From contig NZ_CP109496.1 in NCBI RefSeq assembly GCF_036231355.1, positions 682,001 to 746,000 of the forward strand: 64,000 nt of DNA, written 5' to 3'. The translations under genes were made by a program, and so were the position numbers. The notes below the pieces were generated by a model. That model ran no database searches and had not been told where the DNA came from. It saw only the letters and a list, made by a program, of their open reading frames with translations. Source of the DNA: Streptomyces sp. NBC_01431 (GTDB taxonomy: Bacteria > Actinomycetota > Actinomycetes > Streptomycetales > Streptomycetaceae). Of the stretch, positions 44,319 to 52,238 are shown one piece after another (position 1 is the first letter of the stretch; the number at the start of each line of letters is the position of its first letter).

Positions 44319-44636
44319 ATGGGTCTCACGAGTAACACCGTGCTGGCACTGACCGTGCTCTGCGCCGTGGTCATGTTCACGGTCACCATTTGGCTGTGGC
44401 CGCGCATGGCACGTCAAAACTGGAAAACCGTTCTGGGCCGGCTGGGGCTGCTGCTCGCCACTCAGGTGCTGGTGTTCGCCGCCGTGGGGCTCGCGACGAA
44501 CAAGTCCTTCCTGTTCTTCGGCTCGTGGACGGACCTGTTCGGGCAGGAGCAGGGCGTGGGTGTGGTCGTCGACCACTCCGCCCAACTGGGCTCCGGAATC
44601 CAGGAGATCCTCTCGCCGGCCGCCTCGGCGCGCTAG
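44319..44636 (+). pseudogene. Truncated membrane-anchored esterase (N-terminal part only)
   Basis: The 105-residue product has three hydrophobic segments (LALTVLCAVVMFTVTIWLWP, LGRLGLLLATQVLVFAAVGLA) and FLFFGSWTDLFGQEQGVGVVVDH. This is the N-terminal membrane part of actinobacterial alpha/beta-hydrolase esterases of about 380 residues, where the catalytic domain follows VVVDH. Here the frame ends 17 residues later and no esterase domain is found downstream before the methyltransferase. The ORF itself has no internal defect, so it could be a recent truncation or a membrane-only relic. The ATG at 44319 has only a weak AGAGAG upstream. Confidence 0.6.
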
Positions 44637-44680
44637 CGGGAACGTCACGGCCGCCCGTCGGCTCCTGGACCCGGACCCCG

Positions 44681-44720
44681 GCGCCGCGGGCGGCTCGTGC
44701 GGTCGAGCCGCCCGCGGCGC
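44681..44720. terminator. Strong bidirectional terminator hairpin
   Basis: GCGCCGCGGGCGGCTCG (44681-44697) pairs perfectly over 17 bp with CGAGCCGCCCGCGGCGC (44704-44720), with a 6-base loop. It lies between the truncated esterase and the convergent methyltransferase. Confidence 0.85.
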
Positions 44721-44725
44721 TCCGC

Positions 44726-45604
44726 TCAGCGGCGTCGGCTCCCCAGCGCGCGGGCCAGCAGACCACGGGGGCGCGCCGCCGGAGCGGGGGCGGCCACCTC
44801 TGTGGAGTCGAACCCCGCGCCTTCCGCCTCCGGCCGCACCGGACCGAGGGGCTGCGGTGGAGTCGGAGCCTGGGCCTTCTTGCCGCTGATCCGGATGAGC
44901 GGCGCACCCGCCACCTCTTCCACCCCGTGCCACAGGTCCGTGCGGGATGCGAGCCACTCCAGCAGTTCGGCCCGTACCGGCTGCGCGTCACCCCAAGTCC
45001 CGTACGCCTTCGTGCCGGTGATGCAGATGAGCTTCAGCTCCTTGGTCGCGACCGCCTCCCAGACGGCCGCCGCCACCCCCGGGCAGTGCTCGGCCCGGAA
45101 GTCGTCGAACGCCACGATCGCGTCGGGCCCGGCCAGTTCCCTGGCGGCCTCGATGTCGCCGTGCACGTGCTCGTACAGGTGCGAGGCGTCGATGTGGATG
45201 AACCGGCAGCTGTCCGGCCGGAGCCGGGAGGCGATCACCGATGTCGGCGCCTGGACGACGGTGGGCAGTTCCGCATGGAAGGCGAGGTAGTTCGCCTCGA
45301 AGGCGCGGCGGGTCAGTGTCGCGTACGACCGGCCCATCTCCGCGCTGTTGGGATCGTCGGGAGCCGGCGAGTCGAAGAGGTCGCAGACCGTGAACTCCTC
45401 GCCGGGCCGCAGGTACCCACCGAGGAAGATCGCGCTCTTGCCCAGATAGGCACCGAGTTCCAGCAGGTCTCCGGCCTGACGCGGGGCCTTGTCCTGACGC
45501 GTCAGGAACCAGTCGAAGAGCAGTTGATCGGCCGGCCAGAACCAGCCTTTGACATCGGAGAAGCGGGCCGGGGACGCGGCCGGAGCACTCGTCGTTTGTG
45601 ACAT
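44726..45604 (-). CDS. Class I SAM-dependent methyltransferase (Methyltransf_24-like)
   Basis: The 292-residue protein has a Rossmann motif LLELGAYLGKSAIFLGGYL, acidic VCDLFDS after strand 2, FIHIDASHLYEHVHGDIEAAREL and IVAFDDF. This resembles the small class I O-methyltransferases with an Asp-rich metal/substrate site (macrocin O-methyltransferase-like and cell-wall or glycan enzymes). The C-terminal ~60 residues are Pro/Ala-rich and basic (ARPRGLLARALGSRRR), possibly flexible. The substrate is not identifiable. Its start is divergent from the SPW gene. Confidence 0.78.
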   Translation of the reverse strand: MSQTTSAPAASPARFSDVKGWFWPADQLLFDWFLTRQDKAPRQAGDLLELGAYLGKSAIFLGGYLRPGEEFTVCDLFDSPAPDDPNSAEMGRSYATLTRRAFEANYLAFHAELPTVVQAPTSVIASRLRPDSCRFIHIDASHLYEHVHGDIEAARELAGPDAIVAFDDFRAEHCPGVAAAVWEAVATKELKLICITGTKAYGTWGDAQPVRAELLEWLASRTDLWHGVEEVAGAPLIRISGKKAQAPTPPQPLGPVRPEAEGAGFDSTEVAAPAPAARPRGLLARALGSRRR

Positions 45605-45795
45605 GGCCCGGTCCTACTCCTGCCAGATGACCGGCAGATGGCCATGGGACGTGGCCCGGACAACCCGCCCGCCACCATCGGGTTTCCGCACTCGTCGCAA
45701 TCGGAAGGACACCCTGGGTAATGGTCGACCGCGCGTCACATATCTCATATCGGATACATCTACACATAAAGCCCAGATAAGAGCACAATGGGACA

Positions 45796-45810
45796 GCGAC
45801 ATCCTGTCGC
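45796..45810. promoter_or_regulatory. Inverted repeat upstream of the SPW gene
   Basis: GCGACA-TCC-TGTCGC is a perfect 6-bp inverted repeat 46 bp upstream of the SPW start, in an intergenic region with AT-richer stretches typical of a promoter. Confidence 0.35.
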
Positions 45811-45855
45811 CAGCGCGGCCAGACGTGCAGAGTTTTCTAGAAGGAGGCGAGTCGG

Positions 45856-46299
45856 ATGGCCGACGTCTCACACCGCCCCGGTGATATCTCCGGGCACCCC
45901 GATGTGTCGGAGATGCGGGACCGCTACGCCCGCGTGATGGAAACCCGAGGTGTTGCGGCGGTCGAGGAACTCGTGATCCTCGCCGGAATCTACGCCGCGA
46001 TTTCCGGCTGGACGGTCCACTTCTCGGCAGCGAAGCCGACCTTGGCTCTCAGCAACCTGGTCGTCGGCATAGCCCTCGCGGTCCTGGGTCTGTGCATGTC
46101 CATGGTCCCCGAGAGGTCCGCGGACCTCAACTTCGTGGTCCTGTTCCTCGGTGCCTGGCTGATCGTCTCCCCGTGGGTCGTCGCGCGTAGCGCCGGCACC
46201 GGAGCGATCCTCAGCAACGTCATCACCGGCGCCTGCGTGTGCCTGTTCTCGCTCGTCGCAGGCGGCATGCTGATGACAAGGTCCCGTAGGACACCGTGA
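45856..46299 (+). CDS. SPW-repeat membrane protein
   Basis: The 147-residue protein has a polar N-terminal region (MADVSHRPGDISGHPDVSEMRDRY) and four hydrophobic helices arranged as two SPW repeats; AWLIVSPWVVARSAG carries the SPW motif, and the first repeat reads YAAISGWTVHFSA. Such proteins are common in actinobacteria, often stress-induced, with no defined role. GAAGGAGG precedes the ATG with good spacing. Confidence 0.85.
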   Translation: MADVSHRPGDISGHPDVSEMRDRYARVMETRGVAAVEELVILAGIYAAISGWTVHFSAAKPTLALSNLVVGIALAVLGLCMSMVPERSADLNFVVLFLGAWLIVSPWVVARSAGTGAILSNVITGACVCLFSLVAGGMLMTRSRRTP

Positions 46300-46395
46300 A
46301 CCCAGGCGTCCGGCCCCTTTCCGGTGAGGCCCGGTCTGTCGTACGGCACCTCATGGAACCCCGGTCGCGGCGCACCCCTCGTAGGGCGCCCGCGC

Positions 46396-46965
46396 TCAAC
46401 TCCCGGACTTTGATCCCGAGTTGGCGCGGGCGTCGCCGGTCCGGGGCCCGGTGGTACGAACCCATCTGACCTCGCCGTCCTGCCACACCGCGCTGGGCGT
46501 GAGGCCGCAAGCGGCGGCCACGGCGGCGGACGCGCGGTGTTCCGGATGAACGTGGGCGATGACCGACGACACACCCTGTCGACCGAGCCACGCGACGAGC
46601 CCCCGGGCGGATTCGGTGGCGATCTTCCGGCCCTGCCACGGCGTGCCCACCACCCAGGCGATCTCGGCGACGACGTCGTGCCCCGCGGGCCCGATCGTCG
46701 CCTGGACGGTGCCTGTCGATCGGCCCTCTTCGCGGAGTCGGATCACCCAGTTCAGCCAGGTCACCGCGGGATCGGGAGAGCCCGCTGTCATGCGCTCGTA
46801 GCGCGAGCGGAGGGCCTCGGCCGTGTCCGGGGTGCCACCGATGAAGGTGTGCAGAGCGGGGTCGGAGAGTACGGCGGCCATCTCCTCGGCGTGGGCGACA
46901 CGGAGCGGCAGCAGGTCGAGCCGCTCGGTCCTGATGGGCCCGGCCACGATGGCCTCGGTATTCAC
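46396..46965 (-). CDS. GNAT-family N-acetyltransferase (RimJ/RimL-like)
   Basis: The 189-residue protein has the GNAT pattern of the RimJ/L branch: IRTERLDLLPLRVAHAEEM, WVIRLREEGRSTGTVQATI, EIAWVVGTPWQGRKIATESARGLVAWL (acetyl-CoA loop QGRKIATE) and VHPEHRASAAVAAACGLTP. GAGGAGGG lies upstream of the ATG at 46965. The acceptor is unknown. Confidence 0.82.
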   Translation of the reverse strand: MNTEAIVAGPIRTERLDLLPLRVAHAEEMAAVLSDPALHTFIGGTPDTAEALRSRYERMTAGSPDPAVTWLNWVIRLREEGRSTGTVQATIGPAGHDVVAEIAWVVGTPWQGRKIATESARGLVAWLGRQGVSSVIAHVHPEHRASAAVAAACGLTPSAVWQDGEVRWVRTTGPRTGDARANSGSKSGS

Positions 46966-47555
46966 GCTGAACCCTCCTCCCGTCGCGCCCCCCCAAGTAC
47001 CGGGCTCCCGCGCGATCTTGACAGCATGCGAACGGGCGCACCGGAACGCAAGGGGGCTTGCGGCCAGACCTGGATCCGTGATGGCCGTTGCGCGTCTGGT
47101 GCGACCCCGCCCCCGGGGGCGAAGATGCTCCCCACTCGACCACGGGCGGAGGGAGGCAGCGGGAATGCGGGGGACAACGATTCCGGCGGCCGACGGCGAA
47201 GCCGCGTTATCGAGGGAGCTGCGAGAGGCTCATCGGCCCCAGGCACCGCGCCGCCCCCGTGCGGGCCCGAGCCCTCGCCCGACCTGCCAACTCTGCGGGG
47301 CGAACGCCGTAGCCCAGGCAGCCCGCCCTTCCTGCGCGGCCCGGCTTGCTGTGGGCGGGCCCGGTGCGGCCGGACTCGGAATGGCCCAGCTCCATATGGC
47401 CGGGCCGGGAACGGCTGGGCTCCGTGGGGCCGACCCACAGGTGGCTCACCCGCACGCCCAAGTGACCCACCCCCCTGCGTCCCGCCTCCCCGCAGTTCAC
47501 CGCCCATGTGAGGCCGGTCACAGCTCGCGGGGGCCTCCGGGAGTACCCTTGCGCC
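46966..47555. other. 590-bp GC-rich gap, no supported gene
   Basis: The region between the GNAT gene and the leader peptide contains short imperfect repeats (GGCCGGGC- and GGCCCAGC-like units around 47370-47440). An ATG at 47165 with GGAGGGAGG upstream opens a frame, but that frame runs through the leader and into the oxygenase gene in the wrong register, so I do not call it. Confidence 0.4.
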
Positions 47556-47630
47556 ATGCCTCCGCTCGTTCGACGCCGCCACGTGGACTACGTCCGCGTT
47601 ACGAGCATGGCCTGTCGCACCTACCGCTGA
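47556..47630 (+). CDS. Putative cis-acting leader peptide of RRHVD type (24 aa)
   Basis: The 24-codon frame begins MPPLV and contains RRRHVDYVRVTSMACRTYR, matching the leader peptides with R-R-H-V-D-x-x-R-V-x-S-x-x-C found upstream of sulfur-metabolism genes in Streptomyces and other actinobacteria. They are thought to sense cysteine or sulfur supply through translation of the Cys codon and attenuation. The leader stops 111 bp before the oxygenase start, and the region between can form GC-rich stems (CTCCGC with GCGGAG). This is recognition of the motif; regulation is inferred. Confidence 0.65.
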   Translation: MPPLVRRRHVDYVRVTSMACRTYR

Positions 47631-47741
47631 CCCAGGCCCCCTTTTCACCTCCCCGTGCCTCCGCGGCGCCCGCCCCACCCCGGCGGAGCCGTGACCGCGC
47701 CCACCCGCGCCGGCCGGGGCATATCCCAGCGGATGGCTCTC

Positions 47742-48788
47742 ATGTCGCACGTGTCCTCGTCGCAGCTCCCGATCATCGACCTCTCCGCCGCCGACCGCGG
47801 CCCCGAGTCCCGCAGGCGGCTGCACTCCCAGCTCCATGACGCCGCTCACGGCGTCGGCTTCTTCCAGCTCGTCGGGCACGGCGTCACCGACGCCGAGACC
47901 GCCGCGCTCAACGACACCATGCGGGCGTTCTTCCGGCTGCCGGAAGCCGACCGGCTGGCCATGGACAACGTCAACTCGCCCCACTTCCGGGGCTATACGC
48001 GCATCGGCGACGAGCGCACCGGCGGCTCGCGCGACTGGCGCGACCAGCTCGACATCGGCGCGGAGCGCCCGGCCCGGATACCCGGCGCCGGCGAGCCCGC
48101 GTACTGGTGGCTGGAGGGCCCCAACCAGTGGCCCACCGCCCTCCCCCAGCTGCGCACCGCGGCACTCACCTGGATCGACCGCCTCAGCGCTGTCGCCGGG
48201 AAGCTGCTGCACGAGCTGCTCGCGGCGATCGGCGCGCCCGGGGACTTCTACGACGACGCGTTCGGCGACCGCGCCCATCTGCACCTGAAGCTGGTCCGCT
48301 ACCCGGGCAGCGCCGAGGACGGCACCGCCCAGGGCGTCGGCGCCCACAAGGACTACGGCTTCCTCACCCTGCTCCACCAGGACACCGTCGGCGGGCTTCA
48401 GGTCCAGCGCGACGACGGCCGCTTCCACGACGTGCCGCCGCTGCCCGGCGCGTTCGTCGTGAACCTGGGCGAGCTGCTCGAAGTCGCCACCAACGGCTAT
48501 CTGCTCGCCACCAACCACCGCGTGGTGAGTCCGCCCGGAGCGACCGAGCGCTTCTCGGTGCCGTTCTTCTACAACCCGCGCCTCGACGCCCGCATCGAGC
48601 CGCTGACCTTCCCGTACGCGGCGCACGCGCCCGGCGCCACCGCGGACCCGGCGAACCCGCTGTTCGCCGAGTACGGGCGCAACGAACTCAAGGGCAAGCT
48701 CCGCGCCCACCCGCTCGTCGCGGCCCGCCACCACGCGGACCTGCTGCTCACCGAGCGCCCGCTCGCGGGATCCGCAGTGGCTTCGTGA
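47742..48788 (+). CDS. Isopenicillin N synthase-like 2-oxoglutarate/Fe(II) oxygenase
   Basis: The 348-residue protein has the DIOX_N part (LPIIDLSAADRGPESRRRLHSQLHDAAHGVGFFQLVGHGV) and the jelly-roll core with the iron ligands in GAHKDYGFLTLL (HxD) and TNHRVVSPPGATERFSVPFFYNP, including the His and the R-x-S cosubstrate motif. These enzymes oxidise small molecules with Fe(II) and usually 2-oxoglutarate. An in-frame ATG nine bases upstream (47733) is also possible. It follows the leader peptide and is convergent, 10 bp apart, with the StyA-like monooxygenase. Confidence 0.85.
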   Translation: MSHVSSSQLPIIDLSAADRGPESRRRLHSQLHDAAHGVGFFQLVGHGVTDAETAALNDTMRAFFRLPEADRLAMDNVNSPHFRGYTRIGDERTGGSRDWRDQLDIGAERPARIPGAGEPAYWWLEGPNQWPTALPQLRTAALTWIDRLSAVAGKLLHELLAAIGAPGDFYDDAFGDRAHLHLKLVRYPGSAEDGTAQGVGAHKDYGFLTLLHQDTVGGLQVQRDDGRFHDVPPLPGAFVVNLGELLEVATNGYLLATNHRVVSPPGATERFSVPFFYNPRLDARIEPLTFPYAAHAPGATADPANPLFAEYGRNELKGKLRAHPLVAARHHADLLLTERPLAGSAVAS

Positions 48789-48798
48789 CGACGCCGCG

Positions 48799-50040
48799 TC
48801 AGCCGTCCCGAACGATCTCCGCGAGGTACCCGTCCGCGCTCGCCGGATCCATCAGCCAGTCGCGGTAGTCGAGCGGGTCGGCGTACCCGTTGGTGAAACG
48901 GTGGGCGATCGCCGGGTACTCGAAGGCGGCTCCGAGCAGCCGTCCGAGATGATCGGCCGGTGGCTGATGCAGCATCAGATCCGTGAAGGCGTGCACGTGT
49001 TGCGCGTGATCCCAGTACTCCTCGAAGGTCTGGCGCATCCAGGGGCCGTCGAACGGGAGGGTGCCGCGCCGCACGATCGCGTCGAGGTAGTGGGCCGCGG
49101 ACCGGGCGGCGTTGTTGGCGCCCTGGCCGGTGATGGGGTCGTTGACGACGACCGCGTCCGCCATGCCCAGCACGTACTGGCCGTCGCCCAGCGCGGCGAC
49201 GCCGTGCCGGACAGCCGGGGTGACCGCGCCGTACAACGCGGCCCCGGCGTCGGTGGGTTCGGACTTGGCGAAGCGCTCGTACTCCCAGGGCGCGTACACG
49301 CGCAGCAGGTCCAGGGCCCGCCGCAGCCCTTCCTCGGGAGCCGGCCGATCGCCCCAACAGTCGTACGGGCCACCAAACTTGCCCTCGATGAGGAGGATGT
49401 CGCACCTGCCGCCCACGGTCAGCGCCCGCATGACGATGGCGTCCCCGACCGGCGAAACGCCTGTGACGCGCGCGTACGCGTCGGACGCGGCGCCCAGGCC
49501 TTCGACGCCGGATGCGTAGAAGCAGGCGAGGGTGCGCTGGGGGCTGTCGTAGAGGGAGCGTTGTGCGTCGCGGCCGAACAGGGAGGAGAGGGCCCCTCGG
49601 CCGGTGGCGATGACCGTGAGGTCGTGGCGCCCGGCGATCACGGGGAGTTCCTCGGCGCCGACGGCCCGGTATTCGACGCGGCCGCCGCGCGTCTCGAACA
49701 GCTCAAGCCAGACCGAGAGTTTCAGCCGTTGGTCCACCGAGCGGACCTCGTCGTCGAAGGAGGCGGCGAACCGCGACCGGGACGCCTGTGCCGCCGGGTC
49801 CCATTGGGTCATCTCGAAGCCGCTCATCACGGGGGCCAGGTCGTCCCAGAGGTTCAGCCCGGCAGCCCGTTCCAGGGCGAGGGCCGGCCCGAACATCAGC
49901 TGTGTCGACATGACCCTGCCGTTCCGGACCTCGTCCGCGGTGCGCTCCGACACCACCGTCACGTCGTAACCCGCGCCTTGCAGCCCCAGCGCCAGCTGAA
50001 GCCCGGCCTGCCCCGCCCCGATGATCGCGACCCTGCGCAC
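48799..50040 (-). CDS. StyA-like FAD-dependent aromatic/alkene monooxygenase
   Basis: The 413-residue protein starts at GTG 50040 with GGAGG upstream and has an N-terminal dinucleotide site VAIIGAGQAGLQLALGLQGAGYDVTVVSER. NGRVMSTQLMFGPAL and VLGMADAVVVNDPITGQGANNAARSAAHYLDAI match styrene monooxygenase StyA and its relatives, which take reduced FAD from a separate reductase. No StyB-type reductase gene is adjacent. It could epoxidise or hydroxylate an alkene or aromatic substrate. It is divergent from the XRE-cupin regulator. Confidence 0.82.
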   Translation of the reverse strand: MRRVAIIGAGQAGLQLALGLQGAGYDVTVVSERTADEVRNGRVMSTQLMFGPALALERAAGLNLWDDLAPVMSGFEMTQWDPAAQASRSRFAASFDDEVRSVDQRLKLSVWLELFETRGGRVEYRAVGAEELPVIAGRHDLTVIATGRGALSSLFGRDAQRSLYDSPQRTLACFYASGVEGLGAASDAYARVTGVSPVGDAIVMRALTVGGRCDILLIEGKFGGPYDCWGDRPAPEEGLRRALDLLRVYAPWEYERFAKSEPTDAGAALYGAVTPAVRHGVAALGDGQYVLGMADAVVVNDPITGQGANNAARSAAHYLDAIVRRGTLPFDGPWMRQTFEEYWDHAQHVHAFTDLMLHQPPADHLGRLLGAAFEYPAIAHRFTNGYADPLDYRDWLMDPASADGYLAEIVRDG

Positions 50041-50191
50041 GTGCGCCTCCACCCGGTCCGCACCCCGGCGGCCGCCGGGGTCGCTCCACCGTTGTACTGG
50101 GTCGCGGGCGCACCTGCATAGACGACCTCGGGCAAACGGGACGCTCCTGCGCTTCGGAGCCGCCAACCCCATGACCTCTAGGATTGCCGCC

Positions 50192-50794
50192 ATGAACGAC
50201 CCGGACCCCGCCGCCCCTCCCCCTCCGCCCGGCTCCCGCGATCCGGAGCTCGGCTTTCCGCCGCCCGGCGAGGTACTGCACCGGCTCCGTACGCGCAAGG
50301 GCATGTCGCTGCGCCAAGTCGCCGCCGAGTGCGGGCTCTCGGTGTCGTTCCTCGCCTCTCTGGAGCGCGGCGAGACGGATATCGCGCTGGAACGGCTGGG
50401 CCGTCTGGCCAAGGTGTTCGATCACGACGTCGGCTCGTTCCTCGGGTTCTCCCGGGGCCGGGCCACACCCTCCCTCTACCCGCGCGAGAAGCAGGAGGTC
50501 CTGCACCGGGCACCCGGCGTCGTCTATCGGGTGCTGCGCGCCCCGGAGCTCGGATACCAGGTGGTCACGGGCGACTTCGCGCCCCGCAGTGCCCTCGTCG
50601 ACGACCTTCAGCACGAGGGCTCGGACCTCATCACGGTGACTCGGGGCGCCTTGGTCGCCCGGTACAACGGCGTCGACCACCAACTGCGCACCGGTGACTA
50701 CGTCCAGTGGTCGGCCGGTCACCCGCACAGCTTCCGCAACGACACCGACGAGCCCGCCCAGATGATCGCCGTCCTGTTCTCCAGTCTCTACTGA
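50192..50794 (+). CDS. XRE-cupin transcriptional regulator
   Basis: The 200-residue protein begins with a Pro-rich stretch, then an XRE HTH (EVLHRLRTRKGMSLRQVAAECGLSVSFLASLERGETDIALERLGRLAKVF) and a C-terminal cupin (VVTGDFAPRSALVDDLQHEGSDLITVTRGALVARYNG, DYVQWSAGHPHSFRN). Such proteins sense small ligands in the cupin barrel. It is divergent from the StyA-like gene across 151 bp and is a natural candidate to control it. Confidence 0.85.
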   Translation: MNDPDPAAPPPPPGSRDPELGFPPPGEVLHRLRTRKGMSLRQVAAECGLSVSFLASLERGETDIALERLGRLAKVFDHDVGSFLGFSRGRATPSLYPREKQEVLHRAPGVVYRVLRAPELGYQVVTGDFAPRSALVDDLQHEGSDLITVTRGALVARYNGVDHQLRTGDYVQWSAGHPHSFRNDTDEPAQMIAVLFSSLY

Positions 50795-50945
50795 TCCAAC
50801 CGGCCGCGACCGGTACCCCCACACACTCCAACTGCCCTGCGGACACGTGTCCGTGGGGCTTTTGGCTGCGTGGGCACATGACCTCGTACGGAAGCCCCGA
50901 CTCCACTCGGATCAGCCACGCACTACTCGCGGCGAGCAATATTCT

Positions 50946-50968
50946 GCACTACAGTGCGTTTTAACGCA
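50946..50968. promoter_or_regulatory. Overlapping inverted repeats before the ATP-grasp gene
   Basis: GCACT-AC-AGTGC (50946-50957) overlaps a second repeat TGCGTT-TT-AACGCA (50955-50968), each perfect over its arms. They lie about 50 bp upstream of the ATP-grasp start in a promoter-like AT-richer patch, suggesting an operator or two competing sites. Confidence 0.45.
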
Positions 50969-51018
50969 CAACCCAGGCACGCCGTGCCCCTCAGTCACGA
51001 AGGTGAGGCCAGCAACCG

Positions 51019-52224
51019 ATGACCAACGTCGCAGTGATCAACTACGGGCCGCGGCTCGACTACCCCGCGATGCTTTCCGAACTCACCGACAGGCTCCATG
51101 TGTTCAGCCACCACGAGCTACGGAACACCCAGGGGTTGGCCCACTACGAATTCGTCGAGGACTGCGAGTCGGTGCCCTACGCGGAGTTGATGATCCGACG
51201 CCTGGCTCGCGACGAGCCGTTCACCCACGTCATCACGGACAATGAGTACGACCTCGAACGGGCCGCCCGTCTCCGCGAGGAATTCGGCATTCCCGGTCAG
51301 TCCTCCGCGAGCGCCTTGTCCTTCCGCGACAAGCTGGTCATGAAGGAAACCGCGAGCCGCACCGTCGCCACGGCTCGCTTCGCCCGCCTGGAGACGGTCG
51401 CCGACCTGACCCGATTCATCGAGCGGTGCGCGTACCCGGTCGTCGTCAAGCCGGTGAAACAGGGTGGGTCACGGGACATCGTGGTGCTGCGCGGCGATGA
51501 GGATCTCGTCGCCTTCAGTCGGCGGCCTTGGCGCGACGACCTCATGGCCGAGGAGTTCATCGAGGGCCCCATGTACCACGTGGACGCGGTACTGGGCCAC
51601 GGATACCGGTTCGTGGCGTCCTCCCGGTACCTGCGCAGCTGCCTCGGGGTGTTCTCCGGACAGAACAACGGCTCGGTGCAGCTGCATCCGCAGGACGCAT
51701 TCGCCAGGCGCCTTGAGGAGTTCCTCGACCGTACACTGGAAGCCTTCGACACCCCGGACGTCAGCGCGTACCACCTGGAAGTCTTCCACACACCTGAGGA
51801 CGAACTCGTGTTGTGTGAAATCGCCTCGCGCATCGGAGGCGACCGCATTCCCCTGCTGACCCGAACCACCTACGGCGTGGACCTGCACACCACGTTGCTG
51901 CGCCAGTTGTGTGACCTGCCCGTCGACCCGCCGCCGACGGCTCCCCCGGCCGAAATACACGGCTCGGTGTCGATCCTTCCGCAGGGCCGTCCCGTGCGGG
52001 CGCCCGGCCGGCCGCCGTTCGAGTGGGTGCGGCACTACGAGGTGAACGAACAGCTCGCGCCGGACGCGGTGACCCTCCACAGCGCCTCCCACCTGTGCTT
52101 CGTCGTCGTGTGCGGTGCCGACTCGGCGGAAGTGGAACAACGCCTCCTGCAAGCCGAGGCCTGGCTCCTCGCACGCCTCGAAGGGCCTGCCATGGAACCT
52201 GAGTTGACGATGCATCAGGTCTGA
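51019..52224 (+). CDS. ATP-grasp domain ligase, substrate unknown
   Basis: The 401-residue protein has an N-terminal pre-ATP-grasp region (VAVINYGPRLDYPAMLSEL), the ATP-binding lobes (LSFRDKLVMKETASRTVATARF, YPVVVKPVKQGGSRDIVVL, DLMAEEFIEGPMYHVDAVL), and the metal-binding end EIASRIGGDRIPLL. This is the carboxylate-amine/thiol ligase fold found in peptide, amino-acid and antibiotic ligases. GAAGGTGAGG precedes the ATG. No partner biosynthetic gene is next to it except the oxygenases upstream and a PIG-L deacetylase 14 bp away on the other strand. Confidence 0.8.
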   Translation: MTNVAVINYGPRLDYPAMLSELTDRLHVFSHHELRNTQGLAHYEFVEDCESVPYAELMIRRLARDEPFTHVITDNEYDLERAARLREEFGIPGQSSASALSFRDKLVMKETASRTVATARFARLETVADLTRFIERCAYPVVVKPVKQGGSRDIVVLRGDEDLVAFSRRPWRDDLMAEEFIEGPMYHVDAVLGHGYRFVASSRYLRSCLGVFSGQNNGSVQLHPQDAFARRLEEFLDRTLEAFDTPDVSAYHLEVFHTPEDELVLCEIASRIGGDRIPLLTRTTYGVDLHTTLLRQLCDLPVDPPPTAPPAEIHGSVSILPQGRPVRAPGRPPFEWVRHYEVNEQLAPDAVTLHSASHLCFVVVCGADSAEVEQRLLQAEAWLLARLEGPAMEPELTMHQV

Positions 52225-52238
52225 TGAGCGCGGTTCCG

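Noticed and set aside
47165..47839. An ORF starting at ATG 47165 with a good ribosome binding site
   Set aside because: It runs in another frame through the leader peptide and about 100 bp into the well-supported oxygenase gene, with Pro/Ala/Gly-rich low-complexity content.
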